This document shows positions 17,991-29,475 of a DNA stretch of 64,000 bases, piece by piece. The stretch is from Sporosarcina sp. FSL K6-1522 (lineage in GTDB: Bacteria; Bacillota; Bacilli; Bacillales_A; Planococcaceae). Both the position numbers and the translations under genes were made by a program. Location of the stretch: assembly GCF_038622445.1 (NCBI RefSeq), contig NZ_CP152019.1, positions 2,578,501 through 2,642,500 on the forward strand. The letters run 5' to 3'. The notes below the pieces were generated by a model that was not told the origin of the DNA, did not search any database, and saw only the letters and a program-made list of their open reading frames with translations. Numbering within the stretch: position 1 is the stretch's first letter; the number at the start of each line of letters is the position of its first letter.

Positions 17991-18092
17991 TAGAGAAGAT
18001 AGTTTTAAAATAGACGAGTAAAGAAAGCGATTCATACGTGTTTATAAAACCCATAGCGATCTGTCATGGATTCGCACGGAAGGAAGTTTCAC

Positions 18093-19349
18093 TTGATTGA
18101 AACATTATTATTAAATGTATTGTTTTTGCTTTTCCCTGTACTAATAGCCGTTATTTTCTTTGAAAATCGATTAACAAATATTGATAAATATATATTAATT
18201 ACCTTGGCATCTATTGCACTCATTTTTTGTATGGCTTTCCCATTTGCATTGGAAATAGGGTTTATATTTGATTTGCGGTATATCCCATTTGTGATTGTGG
18301 CGCTTTATGGTGGATATAAAATGGTTTTCCCTCTGTACATCGTGTTAAATGGTTATCGGATGTTGATTGGAGGGGAGGGAATCTATCAATCCCTTCTTTT
18401 CTCGACAATTATTTTTATAGTTGTTCCGCTATTGAGTAAAAAGTTTATGCAGCAAGACGCAAAGGGGAGAGTCGTCTATGCGATGGCTGTTACTTTTTCG
18501 ACGATGGCCTTTTATTTTTTCGTTTTGAGCTTTAATTATGAACAATTAATGAGTGATTTTTGGGGACTCATGACCTATGCTCTTGTCATTCATATGATTG
18601 TCGTTGCGCTCATTATGTCTTTAATTGAGAAAGTGATTTCTAATGTCAAAACGCGTGAAATGTATTTGCGCGCTGAAAGATTAAAAGATATTAGTGATCT
18701 TACCGCGAGCATTGCGCATGAAATCCGCAATCCACTAACGGTTACGAACGGCTTTCTGCAGCTACTAAGCGGTTCAAAGACGATTACGCCTGAGGAAAAG
18801 CAGTATTTGACCTTTTCCTTGAAAGAACTTGGACGAGCAGAACAGATTGTCAGTGACTTTCTTGCGTTTTCAAAACCGCAGTCGGCAAACATGGTATATG
18901 CGAATTTAAAAGATGAAATTGAGTACGTAGAAAATATTTTAAGCCCTTATGCAAAGCTGAATAAAGTAATGATTCAAGTTCGTTTTTCCAATAAATCAAA
19001 GCTCCATTATGATAAAAATCAAATGACTCAGTGTTTTATCAATCTTTTTAAAAATGGTATTGAAGCCATGAGAGAGCATGGTGGAACGTTGCTGATTGAT
19101 GTGTCAGAGCAAAAGAAGGAGATTGTCATTCGAATTCAGGATAATGGCCAGGGGATGACTTACGAAGAAGTTAGACAACTTGGGAAACCGTATTACTCCA
19201 CTAAAAAAGAGGGAACCGGTTTGGGCATGCTGATGGTATATAGCACAATTCGCAATGTTAAAGGGAAAATGACGGTGGACAGCGAACTAGGTAAAGGAAC
19301 GACTTTTCTAATTTCGATCCCAACAGAAAGAAAACACCGACAAAATTGA
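18093..19349 (+). CDS. KinB-like membrane sensor histidine kinase
   Basis: Six hydrophobic segments in the first ~190 residues, then a complete kinase core: H box SIAHEIRNPLTVTNGF, N box CFINLFKNGIEAM, G1 DNGQGMTYEEV and G2 GTGLGMLMVYSTI. Topology and the ETLLLNVLFLLFPVL N-terminus resemble sporulation kinase KinB, which feeds Spo0F. No response-regulator gene is adjacent, as usual for orphan sporulation kinases. TTG 18093 is preferred (GGAAGG about 9 bp ahead); ATG 18066 is the alternative. It occupies the place of bofC upstream of ruvA in B. subtilis. Confidence 0.85.
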   Translation: MIETLLLNVLFLLFPVLIAVIFFENRLTNIDKYILITLASIALIFCMAFPFALEIGFIFDLRYIPFVIVALYGGYKMVFPLYIVLNGYRMLIGGEGIYQSLLFSTIIFIVVPLLSKKFMQQDAKGRVVYAMAVTFSTMAFYFFVLSFNYEQLMSDFWGLMTYALVIHMIVVALIMSLIEKVISNVKTREMYLRAERLKDISDLTASIAHEIRNPLTVTNGFLQLLSGSKTITPEEKQYLTFSLKELGRAEQIVSDFLAFSKPQSANMVYANLKDEIEYVENILSPYAKLNKVMIQVRFSNKSKLHYDKNQMTQCFINLFKNGIEAMREHGGTLLIDVSEQKKEIVIRIQDNGQGMTYEEVRQLGKPYYSTKKEGTGLGMLMVYSTIRNVKGKMTVDSELGKGTTFLISIPTERKHRQN

Positions 19350-19415
19350 TAAATGGTGAGTGACTTGTTATGATAGCTATATAGAATGCTTACATAATCG
19401 CACAAGTGAATAACC

Positions 19416-19449
19416 GATGGCCGCCGACAAAGCGGTCATCTTTTCTTTT
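19416..19449 (+). terminator. Intrinsic terminator after the kinase gene
   Basis: GATGGCCGC/GCGGTCATC stem (one wobble), then TTTTCTTTT. Confidence 0.85.
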
Positions 19450-19483
19450 GTGTTTCTACGAGGTGGAAAGTGTGTTCGTATGG

Positions 19484-19489
19484 TATAAT
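19484..19489 (+). promoter_or_regulatory. Putative -10 box for ruvAB-queA-tgt-yajC
   Basis: Perfect TATAAT 30 bp upstream of ruvA, behind the preceding terminator. The expected -35 position is poor. Confidence 0.4.
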
Positions 19490-19518
19490 CAGTTCTGACC
19501 ATATAGGGGGAAGATAAG

Positions 19519-20124
19519 ATGTACGATTATATAAAAGGGCATGTCACGCGTGTGACGCCAGAATACATAACGCTTGAACAAGGCGGGGTTGGTTGGCTCA
19601 TTATGACGCCAAATCCGTATGCCTTTCATAAGACGGATGACGTGCAGCAAGTATTCACCTATTTGCATGTGCGTGAAGATATTCAGTTGTTACTCGGTTT
19701 TAAGACATTAGAGCAACGTGAGCTGTTTAAAAAGCTCATTACGGTTTCGGGCATCGGTCCGAAAGGCGCTTTGGCGATTTTAGCGAGTGGCATTCCTTCC
19801 CAAGTGATTGGAGCAATCGAACGTGAGGACGAGACGTTTCTTGTCCAATTTCCGGGCGTTGGTAAAAAGACGGCACGGCAGATGATTTTGGATTTGAAAG
19901 GTAAGCTACATGATCTCTTTAGTGAAATTGATGTGGAAGACGAAGATGTCACATTGTTGACGATGGCGGAGAATGGCGCATTGGATGAAGCCATTTTAGC
20001 ATTGGAAGCGCTTGGCTATTCACAGCGTGAATTGACGAAAGTGAAACCGAAGTTGGAAAAAGAAGAGCATGATACAGAAGGTTATATGAAATTGGCTTTG
20101 CGTTTATTATTAAAGCAACAATGA
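19519..20124 (+). CDS. ruvA: Holliday junction branch migration protein RuvA
   Basis: Tetrameric Holliday-junction binder. N-terminal OB fold (MYDYIKGHVTRVTPEYITLEQ) and helix-hairpin-helix motifs ITVSGIGPKGALAIL and QFPGVGKKTARQMI (about residues 75-125). 201 aa. AGGGGGAAG precedes ATG. Cotranscribed with ruvB. Confidence 0.98.
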   Translation: MYDYIKGHVTRVTPEYITLEQGGVGWLIMTPNPYAFHKTDDVQQVFTYLHVREDIQLLLGFKTLEQRELFKKLITVSGIGPKGALAILASGIPSQVIGAIEREDETFLVQFPGVGKKTARQMILDLKGKLHDLFSEIDVEDEDVTLLTMAENGALDEAILALEALGYSQRELTKVKPKLEKEEHDTEGYMKLALRLLLKQQ

Positions 20125-20157
20125 GTCGGCAACTACTACTAGAAAGGGGGGTGGACA

Positions 20158-21165
20158 ATGGAGGAACGAGTCATATCAGGAGAAGTATCGAATTTTGATG
20201 AGCGTTTTGAGCAGTCGTTGAGACCTCAGTTTCTGAGCCAGTATATCGGGCAGGAAAAAGTAAAGGATAACCTAGGGGTTTTCATCGAAGCGGCGAAGGG
20301 ACGCAGTGAAAGTTTGGATCATGTCTTACTGTATGGGCCTCCGGGTCTTGGTAAGACGACGCTCGCAACGGTTATAGCCAATGAAATGGATGTTAACGTC
20401 CGGATGACGAGCGGTCCAGCAATCGAGCGGCCAGGAGATCTTGCCGCGGTTGTTTCTTCGTTGGAGCCAGGCGATGTGTTATTTATTGACGAAATCCACA
20501 GACTCAATCGGGCAATTGAAGAAGTGTTGTATCCGGCGATGGAAGATTTTTGTTTGGACATTGTCGTCGGTAAAGGACCAGCAGCAAGGTCAATTCGTCT
20601 TGATTTACCGCCATTTACGCTCATCGGGGCAACAACTCGTGCAGGTGCTTTATCAGCCCCTCTGCGCGATCGATTTGGTGTGCCGCTGCGCTTAGAATAT
20701 TATGAGGTTGGGCCGTTAAAAGAAATCGTTGTCCGCAGTGCTGGGCTGTTTGATGTGACGATTGATGAGCAGGCGGCTTTCGAAATCGCGCGTCGATCTC
20801 GTGGGACTCCACGTATTGCTAATCGATTGTTACGTCGCGTGCGTGATTTTGCGCAAGTAAGAGGCAATGGTAGTGTAACGTTGGAAATTGCACAAGAAGC
20901 ACTGGAAATGCTACAAGTCGATTCACATGGGCTGGATCATATCGATCATAAGTTGCTGACCGGCATGATTGAGCGCTTTCAAGGTGGCCCTGTTGGAATC
21001 GATACGATTTCGGCTAGTATTGGTGAGGAATCAGTAACCATTGAAGATGTCTATGAACCGTATTTACTGCAAATCGGTTTCATTCAACGGACACCGCGTG
21101 GGCGGGTTGCGACGCATTTGGCGTATGACCATTTTGGCTATGCAGTTCCAGAACAAAATAACTAG
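20158..21165 (+). CDS. ruvB: Holliday junction helicase RuvB
   Basis: AAA+ motor with Walker [12 protein letters not shown] near residue 60, Walker B FIDEIHRL and sensor-1 GATTRAG; winged-helix C-terminus ending [13 protein letters not shown]. 335 aa, normal. AAAGGGGGGTGG precedes ATG. Confidence 0.98.
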   Translation: MEERVISGEVSNFDERFEQSLRPQFLSQYIGQEKVKDNLGVFIEAAKGRSESLDHVLLYGPPGLGKTTLATVIANEMDVNVRMTSGPAIERPGDLAAVVSSLEPGDVLFIDEIHRLNRAIEEVLYPAMEDFCLDIVVGKGPAARSIRLDLPPFTLIGATTRAGALSAPLRDRFGVPLRLEYYEVGPLKEIVVRSAGLFDVTIDEQAAFEIARRSRGTPRIANRLLRRVRDFAQVRGNGSVTLEIAQEALEMLQVDSHGLDHIDHKLLTGMIERFQGGPVGIDTISASIGEESVTIEDVYEPYLLQIGFIQRTPRGRVATHLAYDHFGYAVPEQNN

Positions 21166-21228
21166 TAATGCTAACAACTTCGGTGGATACCGAGGCTTAT
21201 TTAATCATAAAAGGGAGTCAACGAGACG

Positions 21229-23420
<2,192 letters not shown>

Positions 23421-23460
23421 ATCTTGTATAATGAATCGAGGTTGAAAGGGGGATGAAACA

Positions 23461-23733
23461 ATGGAAGGATTAGCTGGATTATTGCCGTTCGTGGCAATGT
23501 TCGCAGTCATGTGGTTTTTGTTAATCAGGCCGGCGCAAAAGAGACAGAAAGCGACGAAGCAGATGCAAAACGATTTAAAACGTGGCGATAAAGTGATTAC
23601 AATTGGTGGTATTCACGGAACAATTGATGCGGTAGATGAAGCATCTGTTTTCCTGAAAGTTTCCGATAGTACAACATTACAATTTGATCGACAAGCAGTT
23701 GGACGTGTAGTAGATTCCAAAGCAGGATTGTAA
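23461..23733 (+). CDS. yajC: Preprotein translocase subunit YajC
   Basis: 90 aa with one N-terminal TM helix (LLPFVAMFAVMWFLLIRPAQ) and a cytoplasmic domain with GDKVITIGGIHGTI. Accessory subunit of SecDF-YajC; secDF lies 3 kb downstream. Confidence 0.95.
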   Translation: MEGLAGLLPFVAMFAVMWFLLIRPAQKRQKATKQMQNDLKRGDKVITIGGIHGTIDAVDEASVFLKVSDSTTLQFDRQAVGRVVDSKAGL

Positions 23734-23741
23734 GTACAAAA

Positions 23742-23794
23742 AGAGACAGTTATCTAGGTGGGGAATTTCCCGCTTAGGCAACTGTCTTTTTTGT
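23742..23794 (+). terminator. Intrinsic terminator after yajC
   Basis: AGACAGTT/AACTGTCT stem enclosing a smaller GGGAATTTCCC hairpin, then six T. Confidence 0.85.
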
Positions 23795-23844
23795 ATAGAA
23801 GCTGATTTGATAAGGGCATCCTTTTACCAAAGGGGAGGATGCGT

Positions 23845-24486
23845 ATGGATGATTTACTGATAATCGGGTTTCGGACGGTTTTTCTTTATGTGCTCATCGT
23901 TGTGATTTTGCGAATTATGGGCAAACGGGAAGTTGGCGAGCTTGGGGTCATTGATGTTGTCGTATTTGTCATTATGGCAGAAGTGGCGGCGTTTGCGCTC
24001 GATTCCCCTGATCAGAAGTTGTTACAATCGATTGTGCCGATGCTTATTTTGTTGGTCATTCAATTACTGTCATCTTTGATTTCATTGAAAAGTAAACGAT
24101 TTAGGGATTTAGTGGATGGTGAACCGACAATTATCATTAAGCATGGAAAAATAATTGAACAGGAAATGCGCAAGCAGCGTTACAATTTGGATGACTTATT
24201 TCAACAATTACGTGAACAGCAAATCGGTTCGGTCCATGAGGTCTCTTTTGCTTATTTAGAGCCGTCAGGGAATTTGTCGGTCTTTAAACATGATGATGTG
24301 CAACCGGTTCTTGCACTGGTCGCTGACGGCGTTATGCAAAGTAGGCATTTGGCGTTAATTGGCAAAACTGAATCGTGGCTTGAAACGGAAATTAAAGCGC
24401 AAGGTATTCAAAGTATTGAGCAAATTTTTTATTGTACATTTGAAAATGGTGAATTGAAGTGTCAGTTGAAAGAACAGTATCAATGA
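23845..24486 (+). CDS. DUF421 membrane protein (YrbG/YetF type)
   Basis: Three N-terminal TM helices, then a cytoplasmic domain with the family motifs GKREVGELG and DGEPTIIIKHGKI. About 213 aa. Function unknown; several YetF-family proteins are spore- or membrane-associated in Bacillus. ATG 23845 is preferred because GGGGAGG abuts the upstream ATG. Convergent with spoVB, whose stop overlaps this gene by 7 bp. Confidence 0.88.
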   Translation: MDDLLIIGFRTVFLYVLIVVILRIMGKREVGELGVIDVVVFVIMAEVAAFALDSPDQKLLQSIVPMLILLVIQLLSSLISLKSKRFRDLVDGEPTIIIKHGKIIEQEMRKQRYNLDDLFQQLREQQIGSVHEVSFAYLEPSGNLSVFKHDDVQPVLALVADGVMQSRHLALIGKTESWLETEIKAQGIQSIEQIFYCTFENGELKCQLKEQYQ

Positions 24487-25997
24487 GTTTTCATCAGTTT
24501 TTTAAATTGAAACAAATCTCCTTTTTTCACTTGACCTGTCAAAATAAGAACGACAAGCAAGAATAGAGAGGTAATCGCACATTCCATCAGTAAACCAAAA
24601 TCGCCGATGGGAATAAAAATGGGGCGTGCAATCGCTGTCATGACAAATGATGCATAAGGCATGGCAAACATAGTGAATCCCGTCGCGGTCGCTTTATTTT
24701 TTCGTAGTGTTGCGATATGGAGAAAGGAGGTAATCAAGACACCAAAACCAATCGCCAGCACCGCTCCTGTTTCTTGGAGACCGGGTTGAGAGGCAAGGAT
24801 GAACATGACACCAAGCTTGGCGATTCCGCCATACACAGAATTCATCATCCCTGCTTTGGCATCGCCCGTTGCTTGTAAAATGGAATAGAGAGGGCTCTGG
24901 ATGTAATAAAAGAAAAACACGGGCGCAAGAAGTGTCATGTAGGACGCACCGCTTGTCACATGGAAAAGCTTTTCAGCCAGTGCCTGTCCGTGAACAAAAA
25001 AGACAGCTGCCGCAAAAGCCCCGGTCAATGCCGATAAACGTAGCGATAGATGAATCCGCTCTTGTAACTTTCCGATATTTTGCGAGGCGGCTGCGCCACT
25101 AACTGCCGGAACTAGGACGACGGATAGCGCGTAGGGAATGAAGGATGGAAATAGTAGTAGTGGAATGAGCACGCCAGAAATGACGCCATAGAGTGAAGTG
25201 GCAGCAACTGCCGTAACCCCAGCCATTGACAAGGCACGTAGAAAGATAATCGGTTCCAGAAACCATGTGAATGTTCCGAAAAGCCGGCTTCCTGAAGAAG
25301 GTAGTGCAATCGCAAGGAGTGGTTCCATCGGATAGCGTGGTTGTTTGCCTTGTACTTTTGGCATGCGCTTTTTGCGCTGGTAATATTTATACAGTAAATA
25401 GAGAACGGAAAGCATTTCGGCAAGCAGTGTGATCCCCATTGCATAGGCTGCGCTCATCCCAGCATTGTCGGATATCAATAGGGATGGCAATAACCATGTG
25501 ATAAGGATGATACGAAAAAACTGTTCAATAATTTGTGACCAAGCCGTTTCCTCGATACGTGCGATGCCTTGAAAGTAGCCACGTATTAATCCTCCGATTG
25601 CCGCAATAGGTACGATGGCGATCCCGACATACAGCGTTGTTGCAGAGGAAGCATTTTCAAGCAATGTTTCTGATAAAAAAGGGACGAACAATATACAGGC
25701 TGGGATGAAAACAAGGCTCGTCAGGATGGTTATGAAATAAGAGGTTTTCATGACGGCAGGAAGCTTCGTCGTTTGCCCTTTTGCATCCAGCTCTGCAATT
25801 ACTTTGGCGAGGGCGATAGGCACACCGAGCTGAACAAGCGACAGAAAGAAGATGAAAGCTGGGTAAGCCGTCATATAGATACCGACCGCTTCTTCCCCTG
25901 CAATACGCATGAATTGGATGCGGTAAACGAATCCTAACAGCTTCGACAAGAAGACTGCGACCATCAAAACGACTGTTCCACGTATAAAAGAGGACAT
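24480..25997 (-). CDS. spoVB: Stage V sporulation protein B (MOP/MurJ-like flippase)
   Basis: About 14 TM helices over 505 aa; starts MSSFIRGTVVLMVAVFLSKL and has GRIEETAWSQ-type loop regions typical of the polysaccharide transporter/MurJ-like family. SpoVB is needed for cortex synthesis and probably moves lipid-linked precursors across the outer forespore membrane. Start 25997 is chosen for the GAAGGAG ahead; upstream in-frame codons lack one. Position beside yrbG and secDF matches B. subtilis. Confidence 0.9.
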   Translation of the reverse strand: MSSFIRGTVVLMVAVFLSKLLGFVYRIQFMRIAGEEAVGIYMTAYPAFIFFLSLVQLGVPIALAKVIAELDAKGQTTKLPAVMKTSYFITILTSLVFIPACILFVPFLSETLLENASSATTLYVGIAIVPIAAIGGLIRGYFQGIARIEETAWSQIIEQFFRIILITWLLPSLLISDNAGMSAAYAMGITLLAEMLSVLYLLYKYYQRKKRMPKVQGKQPRYPMEPLLAIALPSSGSRLFGTFTWFLEPIIFLRALSMAGVTAVAATSLYGVISGVLIPLLLFPSFIPYALSVVLVPAVSGAAASQNIGKLQERIHLSLRLSALTGAFAAAVFFVHGQALAEKLFHVTSGASYMTLLAPVFFFYYIQSPLYSILQATGDAKAGMMNSVYGGIAKLGVMFILASQPGLQETGAVLAIGFGVLITSFLHIATLRKNKATATGFTMFAMPYASFVMTAIARPIFIPIGDFGLLMECAITSLFLLVVLILTGQVKKGDLFQFKKLMKTH

Positions 25998-26096
25998 ACT
26001 AAAACAACTCCTTCTCAATTCCGGTCATTTCGTATAGACTAAACATATGCGGAAATATATGTATTTACGACTGCCAATAGGAAAGGGATGAAGACA

Positions 26097-26420
26097 ATGG
26101 CGGTACAATTCGAACACTTATTTACGAAAGTGCGCCCAGCGATTGAAAGCAAAAGGAATGAATTCCAGCTATATGGCTATTCGACAGTAACCGAAGAAGA
26201 TATCTGGGCGTATTGTGTCAAGAAAAAATGGCGGAAAAAAGATATCGCTTCAATGCGCGTGCATGAAATTGTCAATGGCATCCTACAAGTCTTACCAGCA
26301 GAGTATATGACATATAGCCAAATTGAAGAACAACGCGCTTCGGACTGGTTTTCTGATTTAAACAGTGCCGAGCTACAAATGTTATTGGCACCCCCGAAAT
26401 CGAGAAGCGACTTAAGCTAG
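26097..26420 (+). CDS. comN: Post-transcriptional regulator ComN
   Basis: About 107 aa, matching the ComN/YrzD family (VRPAIESKRNEFQLYGY...VTEEDIWAYCVKKKW in separate stretches). In B. subtilis ComN controls comE mRNA through DivIVA-linked localisation. ATG 26097 has GGAAAGGG at proper distance; ATG 26088 is too close to it. Located between spoVB and secDF as in Bacillus. Confidence 0.83.
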   Translation: MAVQFEHLFTKVRPAIESKRNEFQLYGYSTVTEEDIWAYCVKKKWRKKDIASMRVHEIVNGILQVLPAEYMTYSQIEEQRASDWFSDLNSAELQMLLAPPKSRSDLS

Positions 26421-26598
26421 ATCGATTGAACCAAGTTAAACAGTGATGATTTGACACAAGGATGCCTGTGTTTCATAATGAAAGTACTGTTTTTAAAAAT
26501 GCATTAGTCTTTAGGCATCTATGCTTTTCAAGGAATGTATACATACATAGGGAAATCATTTGGTGATACATTCCGCATCTAGAGGGGGAAACGGAATT

Positions 26599-28866
26599 AT
26601 GAAAAGAAGAGGACGGATTGTAGCGTTCTTATTACTACTCGTCATTTTTGCTGCGACGATAGGTACGACTACAAATCCGATATTGAAAAATGTAAATCTT
26701 GGGCTTGATTTGCAGGGCGGTTTTGAAGTCCTTTATGAAGTACAACCATTGAAAGATGGTCAAAAAATAACAGAAGCTGTTGTGAAAGATACGCAAAAAG
26801 CATTAAGAAATCGGATTGACGTTCTTGGAGTGAGTGAGCCAAATATTCAAATCGAGTCCAATAACCGGATTCGGGTTCAACTTGCGGGTGTGAAAGACCA
26901 ACAATCCGCACGGGAATTGTTGGCGACACAGGCAAATCTGACGTTTAGGGATGCCGATGATAATCTATTGCTTGATGGTAATGATTTGAAAGCCGGCAAG
27001 GCGAAGGCCAATTTCGATGAAAACGGTCAGCCTGTCGTCACACTTGAAATGAAAGATCCAAATAAATTCGGTGAAGTGACAACGACCATTTTGCAGAAAA
27101 AACCTGAAAATGTGATGGTTATCTGGTTAGATTTTGTAGAAGGCGAAGATTCGTTTAAAGCGGAGATGGCCAAGCCGGATCCAAAATTCGTTTCTGCTCC
27201 ATATGTAAGTCAGCCAATCCATTCTTCAGATGTTCAAATTTCAGGAAGTTTTACGGCTGAAGAGACGAATAATCTTGCGGGGATTTTGAATGCGGGTGCG
27301 TTACCTGTCCATCTGGAAGAAGTTTATTCCACTTCAGTTGGTGCACAGTTTGGTGAACAAGCGCTCGATAAAACGATTATTGCCGGAATTGTTGGGGTTG
27401 CGCTGATTTTTGTCTTTATGCTTGTCTATTATCGCCTGCCAGGTTTTGTGGCGGTTGTGACATTATCGGTGTATATCTTCCTGATTTTACTCGTCTTTAC
27501 GCTTATTAATGGCGTGCTGACATTGCCAGGGATTGCAGCACTTATGCTCGGGGTTGGGATGGCTGTCGATGCCAATATCTTGACGTATGAACGGATACGG
27601 GAAGAATTACGTGTTGGTAAGTCGGTGAAGACTTCGTTCCTTGCGGGAGCAAAATCTTCCTTTACGGCTATTCTTGATGCCAATATTACGACGCTTCTTG
27701 CGGCGGTTGTCTTGTTTATTTTTGGGACAAGCTCGGTAAAAGGTTTTGCGACAATGCTCATTATCAGTATTATGGTTAGCTTCTTGACGGCAGTTTGGGG
27801 CTCTCGCTTGCTGCTTGGACTTCTTGTCAATAGTGGTGCATTGGATGGCAAGACTGGTTTGTTCGGTATTGCGAAAAACAAGGTTCACCCAGTGGAAGAT
27901 AACGTAGAACCGTTGGATTTGACAACGAAGTTTGACCGTTTTGATTTTGTTGGAACGCGAAAAAGATTCTATGTGATTTCGACGATTTTACTCGTTACGG
28001 GTGTCATTATGCTTGGGGTCTTTAAATTGAATTTGGGGATCGATTTCTCGAGTGGTACGCGTGTTGAAGTGCTTGCCAATCAGTCGGTAACGAAAGATGA
28101 AATTACGAAATTCTTGGACGAAGTCGGTCATCCATCAGATGATGTTGTTATTTCCGGTGACACGAAAAACATCGCAGTTATTCGTTATAAACAAGAAGAA
28201 TTCCAACAAGAAGAATTGAATAAATTTAAAGCTAATATTGCAACTGAATATGGCTCGGAGCCGAATGTGTCTGCGGTTTCGGATACAGTGGGTAAAGAAT
28301 TGGCGCAAAATGCCCTGCAAGCACTATTGTATGCAGCGCTAGGGATTGTTATTTACGTCGCCTTCCGTTTTGAATGGCGAATGGGCGTTGCATCGATTAT
28401 CGGTCTACTCCATGATGCATTCTTCATGGTTGCGTTGTTCAGTATTCTGCGTCTTGAAGTGGACATTACGTTCATAGCAGCTGTATTAACGATTGTCGGG
28501 TACTCCATCAATGACACAATTGTGACATTTGACCGGATACGGGAAAATATTAGTTATCGCAAACAAATTACGACTGAAAAAGAGTTGGCGGATATTGTCA
28601 ATGGCTCATTGCGTCAAACGCTTAGTCGTTCTGTGAACACGGTGCTGACAGTTATTTTTGTAGTCGCAGCATTGATGCTCCTTGGCGCGGAATCGATCCG
28701 GACATTCTCAATTGCACTTTTGATAGGGTTGTTGGCGGGAACCTATTCTTCAATTTTCATTTCAGCTCAAATTTGGTTTGACTTGAAAAAACGTGAGTTA
28801 AAGGATAAAGGTCCGATTAAAGCAGATGAGAAGAAAAAATGGGGCTCAGACGAACCTGTCGTCTAA
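26599..28866 (+). CDS. secDF: Protein translocase fusion SecDF
   Basis: Proton-driven enhancer of protein export. SecD and SecF are fused into one 755-residue, 12-TM protein, as in Bacillus. The D1 motif NLGLDLQGGFEVLYEV is near residue 30, the D4 motif GVGMAVDANILTYERIREE near 325, and the SecF half begins with LGIDFSSGTRVEV. ATG 26599 is preferred (AGAGGGGGA ahead) over an upstream GTG. Confidence 0.97.
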   Translation: MKRRGRIVAFLLLLVIFAATIGTTTNPILKNVNLGLDLQGGFEVLYEVQPLKDGQKITEAVVKDTQKALRNRIDVLGVSEPNIQIESNNRIRVQLAGVKDQQSARELLATQANLTFRDADDNLLLDGNDLKAGKAKANFDENGQPVVTLEMKDPNKFGEVTTTILQKKPENVMVIWLDFVEGEDSFKAEMAKPDPKFVSAPYVSQPIHSSDVQISGSFTAEETNNLAGILNAGALPVHLEEVYSTSVGAQFGEQALDKTIIAGIVGVALIFVFMLVYYRLPGFVAVVTLSVYIFLILLVFTLINGVLTLPGIAALMLGVGMAVDANILTYERIREELRVGKSVKTSFLAGAKSSFTAILDANITTLLAAVVLFIFGTSSVKGFATMLIISIMVSFLTAVWGSRLLLGLLVNSGALDGKTGLFGIAKNKVHPVEDNVEPLDLTTKFDRFDFVGTRKRFYVISTILLVTGVIMLGVFKLNLGIDFSSGTRVEVLANQSVTKDEITKFLDEVGHPSDDVVISGDTKNIAVIRYKQEEFQQEELNKFKANIATEYGSEPNVSAVSDTVGKELAQNALQALLYAALGIVIYVAFRFEWRMGVASIIGLLHDAFFMVALFSILRLEVDITFIAAVLTIVGYSINDTIVTFDRIRENISYRKQITTEKELADIVNGSLRQTLSRSVNTVLTVIFVVAALMLLGAESIRTFSIALLIGLLAGTYSSIFISAQIWFDLKKRELKDKGPIKADEKKKWGSDEPVV

Positions 28867-28897
28867 GCAAAGCCTAAAAAAAATACGTTTCACTTTT

Positions 28898-28940
28898 AAA
28901 CGGAACTGGGTATACTTTTTGTATACCTGTTCCGTTTTTT
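28898..28940 (+). terminator. Intrinsic terminator after secDF
   Basis: Long stem AACGGAAC/GTTCCGTT with an inner GGTATAC/GTATACC helix, followed by six T. Confidence 0.9.
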
Positions 28941-28998
28941 GAATGGCTAGGTTAGAAGAATAGCTTGGTGGCAATTGATATAGTTAGGGGGAAGGGCT

Positions 28999-29355
28999 AT
29001 GAAATCGGATACGAAAATTCAATGGAATTTATTGTTGGGGTTACTATTTGCTATTATTATTGCTACATTCGCTGTTATTAACGTCGAGCCAGTTGAGGTG
29101 AACTATTTAGTGGCGAAAGCACAGTGGCCGCTTGTTCTTGTTATACTAGGATCGGCATTACTTGGGGCAGCGGTTAGCGGGTTAATCGCCATTGTGAAGT
29201 CGACGAAATTGCATCACCGTGTGAAAATCCATCATAAAGAAATGGAAGCGAAAGAACAGACGATTGCGCTTCTTGAAAAAGAAATTGTGGAATTGAAAAA
29301 GCAAGCCGTGTCCGCTTTAATCAAAAAGGAAGACCACACAAAAACGCTCGATTGA
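28999..29355 (+). CDS. LapA-domain (DUF1049) membrane protein
   Basis: 118 aa: two TM helices (about 8-28 and 42-66) followed by a heptad-patterned coiled coil (HKEMEAKEQTIALLEKEIV). This is the LapA/YrvD architecture found between secDF and recJ in Bacillus. LapA assists LPS assembly in Gram-negatives; the Gram-positive role is unknown. Confidence 0.85.
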   Translation: MKSDTKIQWNLLLGLLFAIIIATFAVINVEPVEVNYLVAKAQWPLVLVILGSALLGAAVSGLIAIVKSTKLHHRVKIHHKEMEAKEQTIALLEKEIVELKKQAVSALIKKEDHTKTLD

Positions 29356-29357
29356 AC

Positions 29358-29402
29358 ACGAAAGCACTCTCTAAGAACGATGCTCTTAGAGGGTGCTTTC
29401 AC
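29358..29402 (+). terminator. Long hairpin after the LapA-domain gene, possible terminator
   Basis: GAAAGCAC-TCTCTAAGA paired with TCTTAGAG-GGTGCTTTC around a 7-nt loop. No T tract follows, so intrinsic termination is uncertain; the A-rich left flank could serve the opposite strand. Confidence 0.5.
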
Positions 29403-29475
29403 ATTGAGGAGAAGCGAGCAGCCTTTTCTTTAAGATACGGGTTTCATCAGCTATAATGAACGTAAGGATGTGAAG

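Noticed and set aside
21166..21228. Small hairpin CTTCGGT/ACCGAGG between ruvB and queA as another repeat copy
   Set aside because: Only a few bases resemble the left-end region of the repeat; too short to separate from chance.
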